Counted from the stretch's first letter, positions 51,788-59,207 are shown. The stretch: DNA of 64,000 nt from Halopseudomonas yangmingensis (GCF_900114825.1 NZ_FOUI01000001.1:62001-126000), one strand, 5' to 3'. A program made the numbers and translations. The notes: generated by a model from the letters alone, not told the origin.

Positions 51788-52441
51788 TCACACCCCCACA
51801 AGCATAAGCCTGGTGCCACCACCCGATTGCAGGCAGGTGGCAATCAGCGGTATGGCGTCTTCGGAAAATACCTGGTCCATCAGATCGTAGACCCTTTCTA
51901 TCAGTTCTATTCTCAGGTTCTTCTCCTGTGCGGATATAACCCAGAATCCGCGGTTAAATCTGTTGCCCAGCATTGCTTCCGGTAATACGGCCGGGTCTTG
52001 CCAGTCGCAGAGAGTGCAGCTGAAAGGCTGTTTGCCCATACCTAAAATCACAGCGATATCAGTCAGGTCTACACAAACCAGACCCTGTTCCACCAGCATC
52101 TGTGCCAGCAGGCCTGCGACCTCCTGCGCCCATGCGTCAAAGTTCGCCGTATCCATGTCTTGCGCGTTGCGTATCTGCCAGGCTTTCCCGTGGAGACTGC
52201 GGGGCGCGCTGCTGCCGGGGTCCAGATATATCTGCATTGCATCTTCTGGAATGGGCAACTGTTCCGGCGCGTCAATGGCAATCAGCAGGTCATACCTTGC
52301 GCACTCGGATGCATTTTCCTCGCCGTAGCCGTAGCGCATTACCCGCTGACTCCCATCCCGGCAGTTGCGGATAACAACACAAATTCCTGTCAGTTCCGTG
52401 GCACCCGCCAGGTAGTCAGTTTCTGGAGGCAGGTTGCTCAT
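51788..52441 (-). CDS. Protein with FtsZ/tubulin C-terminal-like domain, no GTPase motif
   Basis: A 217-residue protein. Residues about 118-217 read like the C-terminal domain of FtsZ: GLVCVDLTDIAVILGMGK corresponds to the GLINVDFADVRTVMSEMG region, and NRGFWVISAQEKNLRIELIE with later LIATCLQ...RLMLVGV matches the RGVLVNI...LRLDE...VVIGTSL...RVTVVATG pattern. The N-terminal 118 residues are too short for the GTPase domain and lack the GGGTGSG tubulin signature, so nucleotide binding is not expected from motifs. The ATG overlaps the stop of the AAA+ gene by four bases, so both are made from one message. Homology is judged by eye and needs a profile search; function unknown. Confidence 0.6.
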   Translation of the reverse strand: MSNLPPETDYLAGATELTGICVVIRNCRDGSQRVMRYGYGEENASECARYDLLIAIDAPEQLPIPEDAMQIYLDPGSSAPRSLHGKAWQIRNAQDMDTANFDAWAQEVAGLLAQMLVEQGLVCVDLTDIAVILGMGKQPFSCTLCDWQDPAVLPEAMLGNRFNRGFWVISAQEKNLRIELIERVYDLMDQVFSEDAIPLIATCLQSGGGTRLMLVGV

Positions 52442-54504
52442 TGCTTGCTCCCGTGTTCAATTCGCATGGCAAACTCCTGTCGCAGGCCCTGCAGTAGCCC
52501 AATTTCATTAACCGGCTCATCAAGGGCCCTGAAGCGTCTTACCACTGTGCTGAAATCCCCCGGAGTCAGTTGCATATCCCGCAGCGAGCGGCGCAGAAAC
52601 TCACCTTCCAGGCGCAATGCGGGCTTGCCGATCACCCGCTGAAAGAATTGGCAGGACTGTTCCGGGGTCAGGTAGTCGAAGCGGATCTTCAGGTCGAAGC
52701 GCCGCAGTGCGGCCTGATCAATCAGTCGTGTACGGTTGGTGGTCATGATCAGAATGCCCTGATAGCGCTCCATCTGCTGCAACAGCTCATTGACCTGACT
52801 GACCTCCCACTGGTGTCGGCTGTGGTCACGGGAATAGAGCATCCCATCGGCTTCGTCGATCAGCAGAACCCCGCGACATTTACTGGCCTCCTGGAATGTG
52901 GCGGCAATATTGCGTTCGGTTATTCCAACATAGGCACTGAGCAGATCAGAGGCACGGCGTTCGATCAGTGGCACCTTCAGCTCTTCGGCGAGGTGACGGG
53001 CAAACTGGCTCTTGCCGGTGCCTGGTGGCCCGAACAGACAGAGGCGACCGGTGCGGCTCCTGCCCAGCGCCCTGAGCACACGCCCCAGATTCTGGTCTGC
53101 GTTGGCCAGGGCGGGATCAAACGGAATCTCCGATGACGAACCCTCGACGCAAGTCGGGCTTAGCGTCAGCCCCAGTGCCGAGCCCAGCCCCTCAAGCACT
53201 TGTTCTGCCGCCGATTCGGCAGTCTCCGCATCGGTGCAGTTCATCGCCCTTACCACTCGAGCGGCCGTTGCCAGGTGTGCCGCCTGCAGGTCAGATGGCT
53301 CGCCCAGTTTTTGCAACCAGCGTTCGGTGACCGGCTGACCGGCAAAGGCCTGTCTGGCCATTTCAGTTCGTTGTTCCAGACTGAGTGCGGGCATTTCGAT
53401 AATCAGGTCGAAACGGCGGATAAACGCAGATTCAAACCAGCACGGATCGTTGCACAACCACAGGATTGGGCGCGGGTTTTCCTCAAGGATGTTATTGATC
53501 CAGGCCTTCTGGCCGGCGCTTTCGCTGCCACAGAGGACGTCGTCACATTCATCGAAAAGCAGCAGGGACGACGTGTCCCGGGCGAGCAGGCTCTGACAGT
53601 AGCGATACGAGCTGAAGCGCTCAGTGGCGGGCACAGGCAATCCGCGATTATCCGCACTGCGGATTTCATGCAGGGTTACCTGGAGCAGATTGGCCAGCGC
53701 ACGCGCAAGCTGGGTTTTGCCTGTGCCTGGCCGACCATGGATCAGGATATTCACGCCAGGCAGGTTTTCCTCCAGAGCTCCCTGCAAAAAGCCAGTCAGG
53801 GTGTTGCGCACGTTGGCCAGGTGAGCAAAGTCATCCAGCTCATGATGTAGCGGGCGATCATGGTCGCTGTACTGGCGCTGCATGACGGTTGCCGCATCAG
53901 CGTGGTGGAACAGCACATCCGCCAGCCCCGTCGCTAACTCAAGGGGGCCATTGCGATAGCTTGATGGCGGAACCATCAGGCCAGACCCAATCAGCCGGCT
54001 TTGGCTGGAAAAGACTTCACGCAGCTGAGCCTCTGGACGCTCCAGCATGAAGGCGATCAGCGCCGCAAAGGCGTGTATGCCCTGGCTATCCTCGGTCAGG
54101 TTGAAGACATCCCGCATGCCGGGGATCAGGTCCCGATACACCATGAGTGCCAGCACGTCGCATTCCACAGGGCTCAGCCCTAGCAGATGCTCAAGCGTAG
54201 CCAGGTTGTCTTCCAGCACAAAGGGATGGTTTGCGGGCTGGCTGGCAAGTTCGTCGCGGGTTTCCAGCAGTTGCCGCAGCAGCAGCTGCGGTTTGATCGC
54301 TTCATCATCCAGGGGGCTCATGCCCAGCAGTTCCAGAATGCTCGCATCCGGACCCAATGGGTGCGCCGCCATGGCTCGGTAGCCCTTGCCCTCGATCAGC
54401 GCCCTCAGTGCCCACTGCGCGGCCTGGGATAAATCCGGACTGGAAGGAAGTGGGCGGGATCTTCCCCGACGCCCCTGGCTGGCTGTTGCTCGCGGTATGG
54501 CCAT
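52438..54504 (-). CDS. Double-AAA+ ATPase
   Basis: A 688-residue cytoplasmic protein with two AAA+ modules after a roughly 230-residue helical N-terminal region. Module 1: Walker A GRPGTGKT (257-264), Walker B LLFDECD (315-321), arginines in FIRRFD. Module 2: Walker A GPPGTGKS (492-499), Walker B LLIDEAD (547-553), pore-loop-like YVG (525-527) and ALRRFD arginines (601-602). The aromatic YVG loop only in module 2 suggests a substrate-threading remodeller. AAGGAG precedes the ATG (first base 54504). First gene of an operon with the FtsZ-C-like protein. A palindrome shared with the WYL regulator lies 45-63 bases upstream of its start. Confidence 0.88.
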   Translation of the reverse strand: MAIPRATASQGRRGRSRPLPSSPDLSQAAQWALRALIEGKGYRAMAAHPLGPDASILELLGMSPLDDEAIKPQLLLRQLLETRDELASQPANHPFVLEDNLATLEHLLGLSPVECDVLALMVYRDLIPGMRDVFNLTEDSQGIHAFAALIAFMLERPEAQLREVFSSQSRLIGSGLMVPPSSYRNGPLELATGLADVLFHHADAATVMQRQYSDHDRPLHHELDDFAHLANVRNTLTGFLQGALEENLPGVNILIHGRPGTGKTQLARALANLLQVTLHEIRSADNRGLPVPATERFSSYRYCQSLLARDTSSLLLFDECDDVLCGSESAGQKAWINNILEENPRPILWLCNDPCWFESAFIRRFDLIIEMPALSLEQRTEMARQAFAGQPVTERWLQKLGEPSDLQAAHLATAARVVRAMNCTDAETAESAAEQVLEGLGSALGLTLSPTCVEGSSSEIPFDPALANADQNLGRVLRALGRSRTGRLCLFGPPGTGKSQFARHLAEELKVPLIERRASDLLSAYVGITERNIAATFQEASKCRGVLLIDEADGMLYSRDHSRHQWEVSQVNELLQQMERYQGILIMTTNRTRLIDQAALRRFDLKIRFDYLTPEQSCQFFQRVIGKPALRLEGEFLRRSLRDMQLTPGDFSTVVRRFRALDEPVNEIGLLQGLRQEFAMRIEHGSKQ

Positions 54505-54548
54505 GATGACTCCTTGGGTGCGATGACAGGTTCAGGATACGGCTGGGG

Positions 54549-54567
54549 TGCGACGTAATGCGTCGCG
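54549..54567. promoter_or_regulatory. Candidate WYL-regulator operator upstream of the AAA+ operon
   Basis: TGCGAC-N7-GTCGCG: TGCGAC at 54549-54554 and GTCGCG at 54562-54567. The same half-sites at the same 7-base spacing occur in front of the WYL gene (56526-56544). The right half lies inside the start of the displaced ispH tail. A TATCCT-like -10 for the leftward AAA+ promoter would lie just downstream of it. Confidence 0.55.
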
Positions 54568-54752
54568 AGTGGCTGGATGGCGTGCAGCGTATCGGCGTCA
54601 CCGCCGGCGCCTCAGCCCCCGATGTGCTGGTGTGTGAAGTCATCAGCCAGCGGCAAGCCTGGGGCGCCGATAGCGTCGAGGAGCTGGCCGGGCAGGAAGA
54701 AAACATCGTGTTCAGCGTACCGCGTGAGCTGCGGGTGACGCAGGTCGATTGA
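54558..54752 (+). pseudogene. Displaced 3' fragment of ispH
   Basis: Encodes the last 64 residues of IspH in an open frame, ending at the same stop codon, with no start region or iron-sulfur cysteines and so not functional. Compared with the intact tail, most changes are silent, but Ile to Met at the first codon, Arg to Cys (DVLVCEV) and Leu to Arg (ISQRQAW) are substitutions, the latter two in otherwise conserved text. It marks the right end of the GIY-YIG/AAA+ cassette. Confidence 0.9.
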
Positions 54753-54763
54753 GTACGTTCAGG
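54558..54763 (+). repeat. Direct repeat IH, copy 2
   Basis: Second copy of the 206-base ispH tail repeat, in the same orientation as copy 1 (50671-50876). The two copies bracket 3.68 kb carrying three genes. Similarity ends at GTTCAGG, 11 bases after the stop, in both. Confidence 0.9.
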
Positions 54764-54781
54764 GGAATCAGATCAACAGAG

Positions 54782-55111
54782 TTACGTCCCGTCAGGCTCC
54801 TGCAGCCATGCCGGGATATCCCGCAGGCTGTGCAGTACACGCCAGACGTCGATGTGGTCGGCGCCTTCGATGTAGAACACCAGGTAGGGATAGCGATCCA
54901 CAGGACAGGCGCGCAGTCCGGGCAGATTCAGTTCGTGGGCATAGCGAGGTGAGCCGGCGGTGGGGTGTCTGCCAATCTGCGCGTAAGCGCGTTCCAGTGC
55001 ATCGATAAACCCGAGCGCAACGGTCTTGTTGGCTTCTCTAAGGTAATAATCTATGACGCTGTCGACATCCTGATTGGCCTGCTCACGCGGGACAACAGGT
55101 TTGCATGTCAC
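54782..55111 (-). CDS. parE: RelE/ParE-family toxin
   Basis: A 109-residue toxin of a type II toxin-antitoxin pair. ParE features: helix DVDSVIDYYLREANKTVALGF, the ALERAYAQIGRHPTAGSPR stretch and the strand LRACPVDRYPYLVFYIEGAD followed by VWRVLHSLRDIP. ParE toxins usually inhibit DNA gyrase; RelE toxins cleave mRNA on the ribosome, and the target here is inferred from the ParD partner. The ATG overlaps the antitoxin stop by four bases. A three-base-weak N-terminal extension (MTCKPVVPREQ) is a little longer than usual. Confidence 0.87.
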   Translation of the reverse strand: MTCKPVVPREQANQDVDSVIDYYLREANKTVALGFIDALERAYAQIGRHPTAGSPRYAHELNLPGLRACPVDRYPYLVFYIEGADHIDVWRVLHSLRDIPAWLQEPDGT

Positions 55112-55359
55112 GCTTTTGAAGTGCCATTGGTGGTGTTGCGCACCCGCTCCCGCAGTGCTTCGAAATAGCTGGCGTCAGCGGTTGACGCCGGTGCCGTAGC
55201 GGCGCCGGCCAACAGCAGGCTACGCAGTTGCTGGCGATCCTGATCCTTGCGGATCAATTCACGCACGTACTCGCTGCTCGTGCCGTAGCCGCGTTTGTTG
55301 ACCTGCTCGTCCACAAAGGACTTGAGGGTGTCGGGAAGTGAAATATTCATTGTGCTCAT
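55108..55359 (-). CDS. parD: ParD-type ribbon-helix-helix antitoxin
   Basis: An 83-residue antitoxin: the N-terminal ribbon-helix-helix domain MNISLPDTLKSFVDEQVNKR, then GYGTSSEYVRELIRKDQDR, both typical ParD/CopG, and a disordered C-terminal tail that would wrap the toxin. It is upstream of the toxin gene and overlaps it, the usual order; the complex normally represses its own promoter. The pair sits just outside the displaced ispH tail. Confidence 0.88.
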   Translation of the reverse strand: MSTMNISLPDTLKSFVDEQVNKRGYGTSSEYVRELIRKDQDRQQLRSLLLAGAATAPASTADASYFEALRERVRNTTNGTSKA

Positions 55360-55396
55360 GCGGAAAGCCTAGGCGCGTTGGCAAAATTTGGCAAGC

Positions 55397-55449
55397 TACA
55401 TCAGGGAAGCTCTAGCATAGAGCTAATTACTCTGCTCAAGCCTTTCATC
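55397..55449 (+). repeat. 53-base direct repeat R1, copy 1
   Basis: Matches 57981-58033 at about 48 of 53 positions. It contains a small hairpin AGCTCT-N5-AGAGCT whose stem is identical in both copies, while the loop differs by one base. In copy 2 the repeat is the leader of a DUF1016 gene; here no DUF1016 coding sequence follows, so it may be a leftover leader. Confidence 0.8.
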
Positions 55450-55479
55450 GGATGGCTTTTCAGGTCGTTCTGCCACTGA

Positions 55480-56505
55480 TCAATTGATTCCAGACATGGG
55501 CTCCAGCGCAGCCATGCCAAGCAATGCCCTGGCTTGTCCGTGGATATGCTCACGCCAGCTGACAGGCTGCAGCACATCAATGCTGGCCCCGAACCCCATG
55601 ATCCACCACAGCGTTTGCTGGTCATTGGGCACACTGCCTTCCAGCAACACCCAGCCTTCGGCATCCGGCTCCGACAGGCGCTGATCTGCACAGAGCGGGG
55701 TTTCTGCCAGCAGCCAGGCCACTGTCGAGGTGATGCGTGCCTGCAACTTGACCGGCTCCTTCTGCAACGGAAAACCAAAGGCACCCTGGTCGATATAGCC
55801 CTGAACATTGAACTCCGGCTGTGCCCGGTAAGGCTGTGCGCTTGGGCGGGCACTGCGGAATCGGTGCAGGGCGAACTGACGGATATCGTCGTAGTCATTG
55901 GCAGTAGCCAGCAGGTACGAGCTGCTATCGCGGGTGACCAGGCCGAGCGGGTGCAGGGTGTAGCTTTTCAGTTCGCCCTTTAAGCGGCTCAGGTACTCGA
56001 CATCCAGGGCGTAATTGTTGAGCAGGGCATCGGTGAGCTGTTCCCAGATCGCCGGATCAATCTCTGCCGGTATCAGTGATTTGCCATTAGGGATTGCCCG
56101 TACGCGCTGGCTCCACTTGGCAAAGCCGTTGGTCTGCATGCTTTCCAGATGCTTGCGGGCCGTCTCGAACCGATAGCTGATCTTGTCCATCGCCACCTTT
56201 GGCAATAACCCGCGCACAGCCTCTTCGGCCATCACCAGCGTCAGCGCGGTCACTGTGTCCATCGCCGGCAAGTCACTGCTGTAGTGGCGCATATAACTCC
56301 ACTTGTAGGGCTTCTCATCCTTGTTGCAGATCAGCGGAAACTGCTCGGCCAGCTTTTCCAGATCACGTTGCAGTGAGCGCGGCGTCAGGTTGTAGCCCTG
56401 CTCTTCAAGACGCAGCTGAATCGTGGTGGTGCTCAGGCTGTGCGGTGCACGGGGCAGCATCTGCAGAATCGCCAGATGGCGGAAAAGGGTAGGGCGTTGG
56501 CTCAT
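55480..56505 (-). CDS. WYL-domain transcriptional regulator (BrxR/CapW-like)
   Basis: A 341-residue regulator of the kind found in phage-defence islands. N-terminal winged helix (residues about 5-60: TLFRHLAILQMLPRAPHSLS, LTPRSLQRDLEKLAEQFPL), central WYL domain around 150-225 with the HPLGLVTRDSSSYLLATAND block (WYL replaced by SYLLA), and the C-terminal WCX-like extension with PNDQQTLWWIMGFGA. Such proteins usually repress and sense a ligand, often nucleic acid. A palindrome lies 21-39 bases upstream of its ATG. Divergent from the zinc-ribbon gene across 80 bases. Confidence 0.86.
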   Translation of the reverse strand: MSQRPTLFRHLAILQMLPRAPHSLSTTTIQLRLEEQGYNLTPRSLQRDLEKLAEQFPLICNKDEKPYKWSYMRHYSSDLPAMDTVTALTLVMAEEAVRGLLPKVAMDKISYRFETARKHLESMQTNGFAKWSQRVRAIPNGKSLIPAEIDPAIWEQLTDALLNNYALDVEYLSRLKGELKSYTLHPLGLVTRDSSSYLLATANDYDDIRQFALHRFRSARPSAQPYRAQPEFNVQGYIDQGAFGFPLQKEPVKLQARITSTVAWLLAETPLCADQRLSEPDAEGWVLLEGSVPNDQQTLWWIMGFGASIDVLQPVSWREHIHGQARALLGMAALEPMSGIN

Positions 56506-56525
56506 GGAAGACTCCGCTTCAAGGG

Positions 56526-56544
56526 TGCGACCTGCTTTGTCGCA
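56526..56544. promoter_or_regulatory. Candidate WYL operator in the WYL/zinc-ribbon intergenic region
   Basis: Perfect inverted repeat TGCGAC-N7-GTCGCA (56526-56531 and 56539-56544). On the reverse strand a GATAAT -10-like hexamer (56552-56557) lies just upstream of it, so a bound dimer would block WYL transcription. The divergent promoter could be affected too. Matches the site upstream of the AAA+ operon at 11 of 12 half-site bases with identical spacing. Confidence 0.6.
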
Positions 56545-56585
56545 TGCGGGGATTATCTTGTCAGAGCACAGCAGAGGGAACCAGC

Positions 56586-56795
56586 ATGGCGCTGATTGAT
56601 TGCACGAATTGTGGACGGCGGATCACTGATCAGGCGGTTTCCTGTCCGGGTTGTGGCGTGGCGATGGACAGATTCGGCAAGTCAGGGCTTGAAGCACGGG
56701 CAGAATCGCCCGTGCAGTCAAATCCGTTTGGCCTTTGGCTGGTTTTGGCTGTTGCCTTTGCGCCTTTTGTTTTTCTCTGGTTGCTGTTGGGCTAG
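56586..56795 (+). CDS. Zinc-ribbon small membrane protein
   Basis: A 69-residue protein: N-terminal zinc ribbon CTNCGRR...CPGCG (four cysteines in two CxxC pairs, residues 6-9 and 20-23) and a single C-terminal TM segment (about 47-67). Such zinc-ribbon plus TM proteins have no assigned activity. ATG at 56586 after AGAGG. It is 75 bases upstream of the next membrane protein gene and divergent from the WYL regulator, so the three probably form one unit. Confidence 0.7.
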   Translation: MALIDCTNCGRRITDQAVSCPGCGVAMDRFGKSGLEARAESPVQSNPFGLWLVLAVAFAPFVFLWLLLG

Positions 56796-56870
56796 GGTGG
56801 CAAGCAGCGGGCATTCAGTGTGCGCCGCCAGATGGTTTTCCGGCACTCAGGGTTTTCAGGGAGCAGCAGC

Positions 56871-57896
56871 ATGGGTTGGTTCAACCTTGGCAAGCAGGAC
56901 AGGGATGGTAAGCAGGTCCGTATCGAGCACCGAGGCAGGCACCTACGGGTCAGCCGTACCGGTGGAGTCTCGTTGCGTGCCCAGACCAAGGCTGCCGGAC
57001 TCAATCTGACGGCCAATAGCCGGCACGGTGTGCGGGTGTCGCGAAGCCTAGGCAGAAACACCCAGATGGCGCTGCAGAATGGCCGGCTGGTGTTGCGTGG
57101 CCGCTATGGAAACGGGCCGACAAAGCTGAACATGTCCAAGTCCGGTTTTACCTTCTCCAGCAAAAACCAGCTGGGCACCTTTAACTGGGTCAAGCCCGGT
57201 CGCTCATCCGCCAAGCTGTTCGGCGTTCAGGTGCGTGGCCGCAAGGCGGCCAATGCCCATCTGGCATTTATGCTGGTCAGCCTGCTGGTGACCATGACAG
57301 CAGCATTGTTGGGAATGCTCCTGCTACTGCTGCAATGGTTGATGGCCTTGGGCAGCATTTGCTGGCGCCTGCTGCTGCAAATACCTGATCGCATTCTGGA
57401 CTTGAAGCAGTGGTTTGCTGATCGGCGGTTGCAACGGGCGCGCGCGGCCCTGCCTGCTGCAGGTGTGCAGCAGATAGCCGCCTGGCCAGCTGCCAATCAA
57501 TATGCCGCCGTGGCGCTGATCTTTCTTGGCTGGGGGCGGGGAGACTCAACCAGCCAGGCTGTGCCAGCAATCACCCGGCTGTTCCCGTCCGGGGAGCCGA
57601 GTACTGATTCGCTGGCGAGCAACGCTGACTGGCCTGGCGTCGCGGATGCACTGGAGTCGCTGCTGTCTGACGAGACTTCGGCCAGCAACAGGGCTCGCCA
57701 ACTGGCGCTGCTGGCCGAGATCGGCAAAGCGGCAGCCACCCGTATTCAGCCGGAGCAACTGCCGGCACTGGTCATGCAACTGGATGAACTGGCATTGCAG
57801 CAGGGTGACAAGACCTGTCTGCAGGAGCGCATGGTTGGGGTGTTTTGTGATGCGGCGGGGTTGCGGATGGTTACAAGCACTGGCTGGAACCCATGA
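56871..57896 (+). CDS. Hypothetical membrane protein with DUF4236-like N-terminal region
   Basis: A 341-residue protein of unknown function. Residues 1-125 are beta-rich and soluble, with repeated glycine/serine motifs such as RVSRTGGVS, LVLRGRYGNGPTKLNMSKSG and GTFNWVKPGRSSAK, reminiscent of DUF4236-type 'SKSG' repeats. A strongly hydrophobic stretch follows (about 127-165, one or two TM segments). The C-terminal 170 residues are helical and soluble. ATG at 56871, preceded by a weak GGAG. Co-oriented with the zinc-ribbon gene and within the region bounded by repeat R1. Confidence 0.62.
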   Translation: MGWFNLGKQDRDGKQVRIEHRGRHLRVSRTGGVSLRAQTKAAGLNLTANSRHGVRVSRSLGRNTQMALQNGRLVLRGRYGNGPTKLNMSKSGFTFSSKNQLGTFNWVKPGRSSAKLFGVQVRGRKAANAHLAFMLVSLLVTMTAALLGMLLLLLQWLMALGSICWRLLLQIPDRILDLKQWFADRRLQRARAALPAAGVQQIAAWPAANQYAAVALIFLGWGRGDSTSQAVPAITRLFPSGEPSTDSLASNADWPGVADALESLLSDETSASNRARQLALLAEIGKAAATRIQPEQLPALVMQLDELALQQGDKTCLQERMVGVFCDAAGLRMVTSTGWNP

Positions 57897-57980
57897 TCAT
57901 GTCGCGGGTTGATATTTCCGGCTTTAACCGGATATGGGCTCTTGATATTTTGAGCAACGTCACATCAAGGCTGACCGTTG

Positions 57981-58033
57981 TACATCAGGGAAGCTCTGGC
58001 ATAGAGCTGATTACTGTGCTCAAACCCTTCATC
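57981..58033 (+). repeat. 53-base direct repeat R1, copy 2
   Basis: Second copy of R1, ending 16 bases before the ATG of the truncated DUF1016 gene, so it includes that gene's leader and possibly its promoter. With copy 1 (55397-55449) it brackets exactly the WYL, zinc-ribbon and 341-residue genes. Confidence 0.8.
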
Positions 58034-58049
58034 AGACAGGAAGCACAGC

Positions 58050-58385
58050 ATGACCGATAAAGAACTGATCCCCGGCGGCTTGTATCAGTCCATCGCCGCA
58101 GTAATAGTCAGCGCCCGGCAACAGGTCAGGCAGGCAGTGAACCAGCAAGTCGTACAGACCTACTGGCACATTGGCCGGCTGATTGTCGAGCAGGAACAAC
58201 AGGGTCAAGCGAGGGCAGAGTACGGAAAGCAACAGCTGGAGCAGCTTTCAGCGCGGCTGACTGCGGAGTTTGGCAAGGGTTTGGATGCGCGTAATCTACG
58301 CTATATGCGGGCGTTTTATCAGCAGTATCCAATTTGGAACGCAGTGCGTACCGAATTGAGCTGGACTCACTACCGCACCCTTTGA
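58050..58385 (+). pseudogene. Truncated DUF1016 (YhcG-type) gene, N-terminal half
   Basis: Encodes 111 residues matching the N-terminal domain of DUF1016/YhcG proteins: YQSIAAVIVSARQQVRQAVN, TYWHIGRLIVEQEQQG and LRYMRAFYQQYP. Family members are about 340 residues with a C-terminal PD-(D/E)XK nuclease domain, entirely missing here; the frame stops shortly after LSWTHYR. The CAGGAAG ribosome-binding site and leader are intact, so a short N-domain protein could still be made. Part of it (58266-58373) is repeated at 61019-61125. Confidence 0.82.
58266..58373 (+). repeat. DUF1016-internal direct repeat, copy 1
   Basis: A 108-base segment of the DUF1016 fragment, from GAGTTTGGC to CTCACTAC, is repeated at 61019-61125 with one single-base deletion and a few substitutions (about 97% identity). 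The two copies bracket the HEPN and methyltransferase-HNH genes. Confidence 0.88.
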
Positions 58386-58528
58386 ACCACTCTTGCTTGC
58401 TGGAAAAATCCGTAGCGACAACACGGCACTGTGATAAGGGCCGCATATGTGCATAATGGGCCAATGCCATCATGGCTGGATGATCCAAAATCCCGGTATC
58501 AAGGAAGCAGTAACCCAGGGAGGCAGTT

Positions 58529-59182
58529 ATGGACTTTGCGGCACTCAAGGCCCGCCAGCGCGCTGAACGCCACAGTCACCCGGAAAACCTGGCCCTGCGT
58601 GTGCATCGCGCCCTCAGCTGGTTGCAGCGGGCAGAGCTGGCGGAAGATTCCGATGGCCGCTTTGTGTTTCTGTGGATCGCCTTCAACGCCGCCTACGCCA
58701 CCGATATCGACCCGCAGCACCGGCTCAGCGAGCAGGACGCCTTCAAGGCCTTCCTGCACAAGCTCTGCAGCCTGGACAGCCAGAAGCGTCTTGATCAACT
58801 GGTCTGGCAACACTACCCGCAAGCCATCCGTGTACTGCTCGACAATCCCTACGTATTCCAGAGTTTCTGGGACTGCCAGCGCGGCCTGATCAGCGAAGAT
58901 GAATGGACAGGCCGGTTCGCCAACGGCAAGAAGCAGGCCGCCCAGGCGCTTGGCAGCAATGACACCGCCACAGTGCTCGGCGTGGTATTCAATCGGCTGT
59001 ACACCCTGCGCAACCAACTGATGCACGGCGGCGCTACCTGGAACGGCAAGGTCAACCGCGAACAACTGCGTGACTGTGAAAAACTGCTGGGCGATCTGGT
59101 GCCTGCGGTGATTGCGATCATGCTGGATAGCCCGGATACGCTGTGGGGTGATGCGGTGTATCCGGTGGTGAAGCATCCCTGA
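58529..59182 (+). CDS. HEPN-motif protein
   Basis: A 217-residue all-alpha protein. RNQLMH (Arg161-Asn162-X3-His166) is the R-N-x(3)-H core of HEPN ribonuclease domains, preceded by a helix with FNRLYTLR and followed by another with LRDCEKLLGDLV. The N-terminal 140 residues are helical, with aromatic-rich HRALSWLQRAEL and FVFLWIAFNAAYA, like the Apea/Swt1-type HEPN variants. A GGGAGG ribosome-binding site precedes the ATG. It starts 143 bases after the truncated DUF1016 frame and ends 25 bases before the methyltransferase-HNH gene, suggesting an operon. RNase activity is inferred from the motif. Confidence 0.7.
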   Translation: MDFAALKARQRAERHSHPENLALRVHRALSWLQRAELAEDSDGRFVFLWIAFNAAYATDIDPQHRLSEQDAFKAFLHKLCSLDSQKRLDQLVWQHYPQAIRVLLDNPYVFQSFWDCQRGLISEDEWTGRFANGKKQAAQALGSNDTATVLGVVFNRLYTLRNQLMHGGATWNGKVNREQLRDCEKLLGDLVPAVIAIMLDSPDTLWGDAVYPVVKHP

Positions 59183-59207
59183 AGTCTCGCCGGGAGCAAG
59201 CGTTTCA

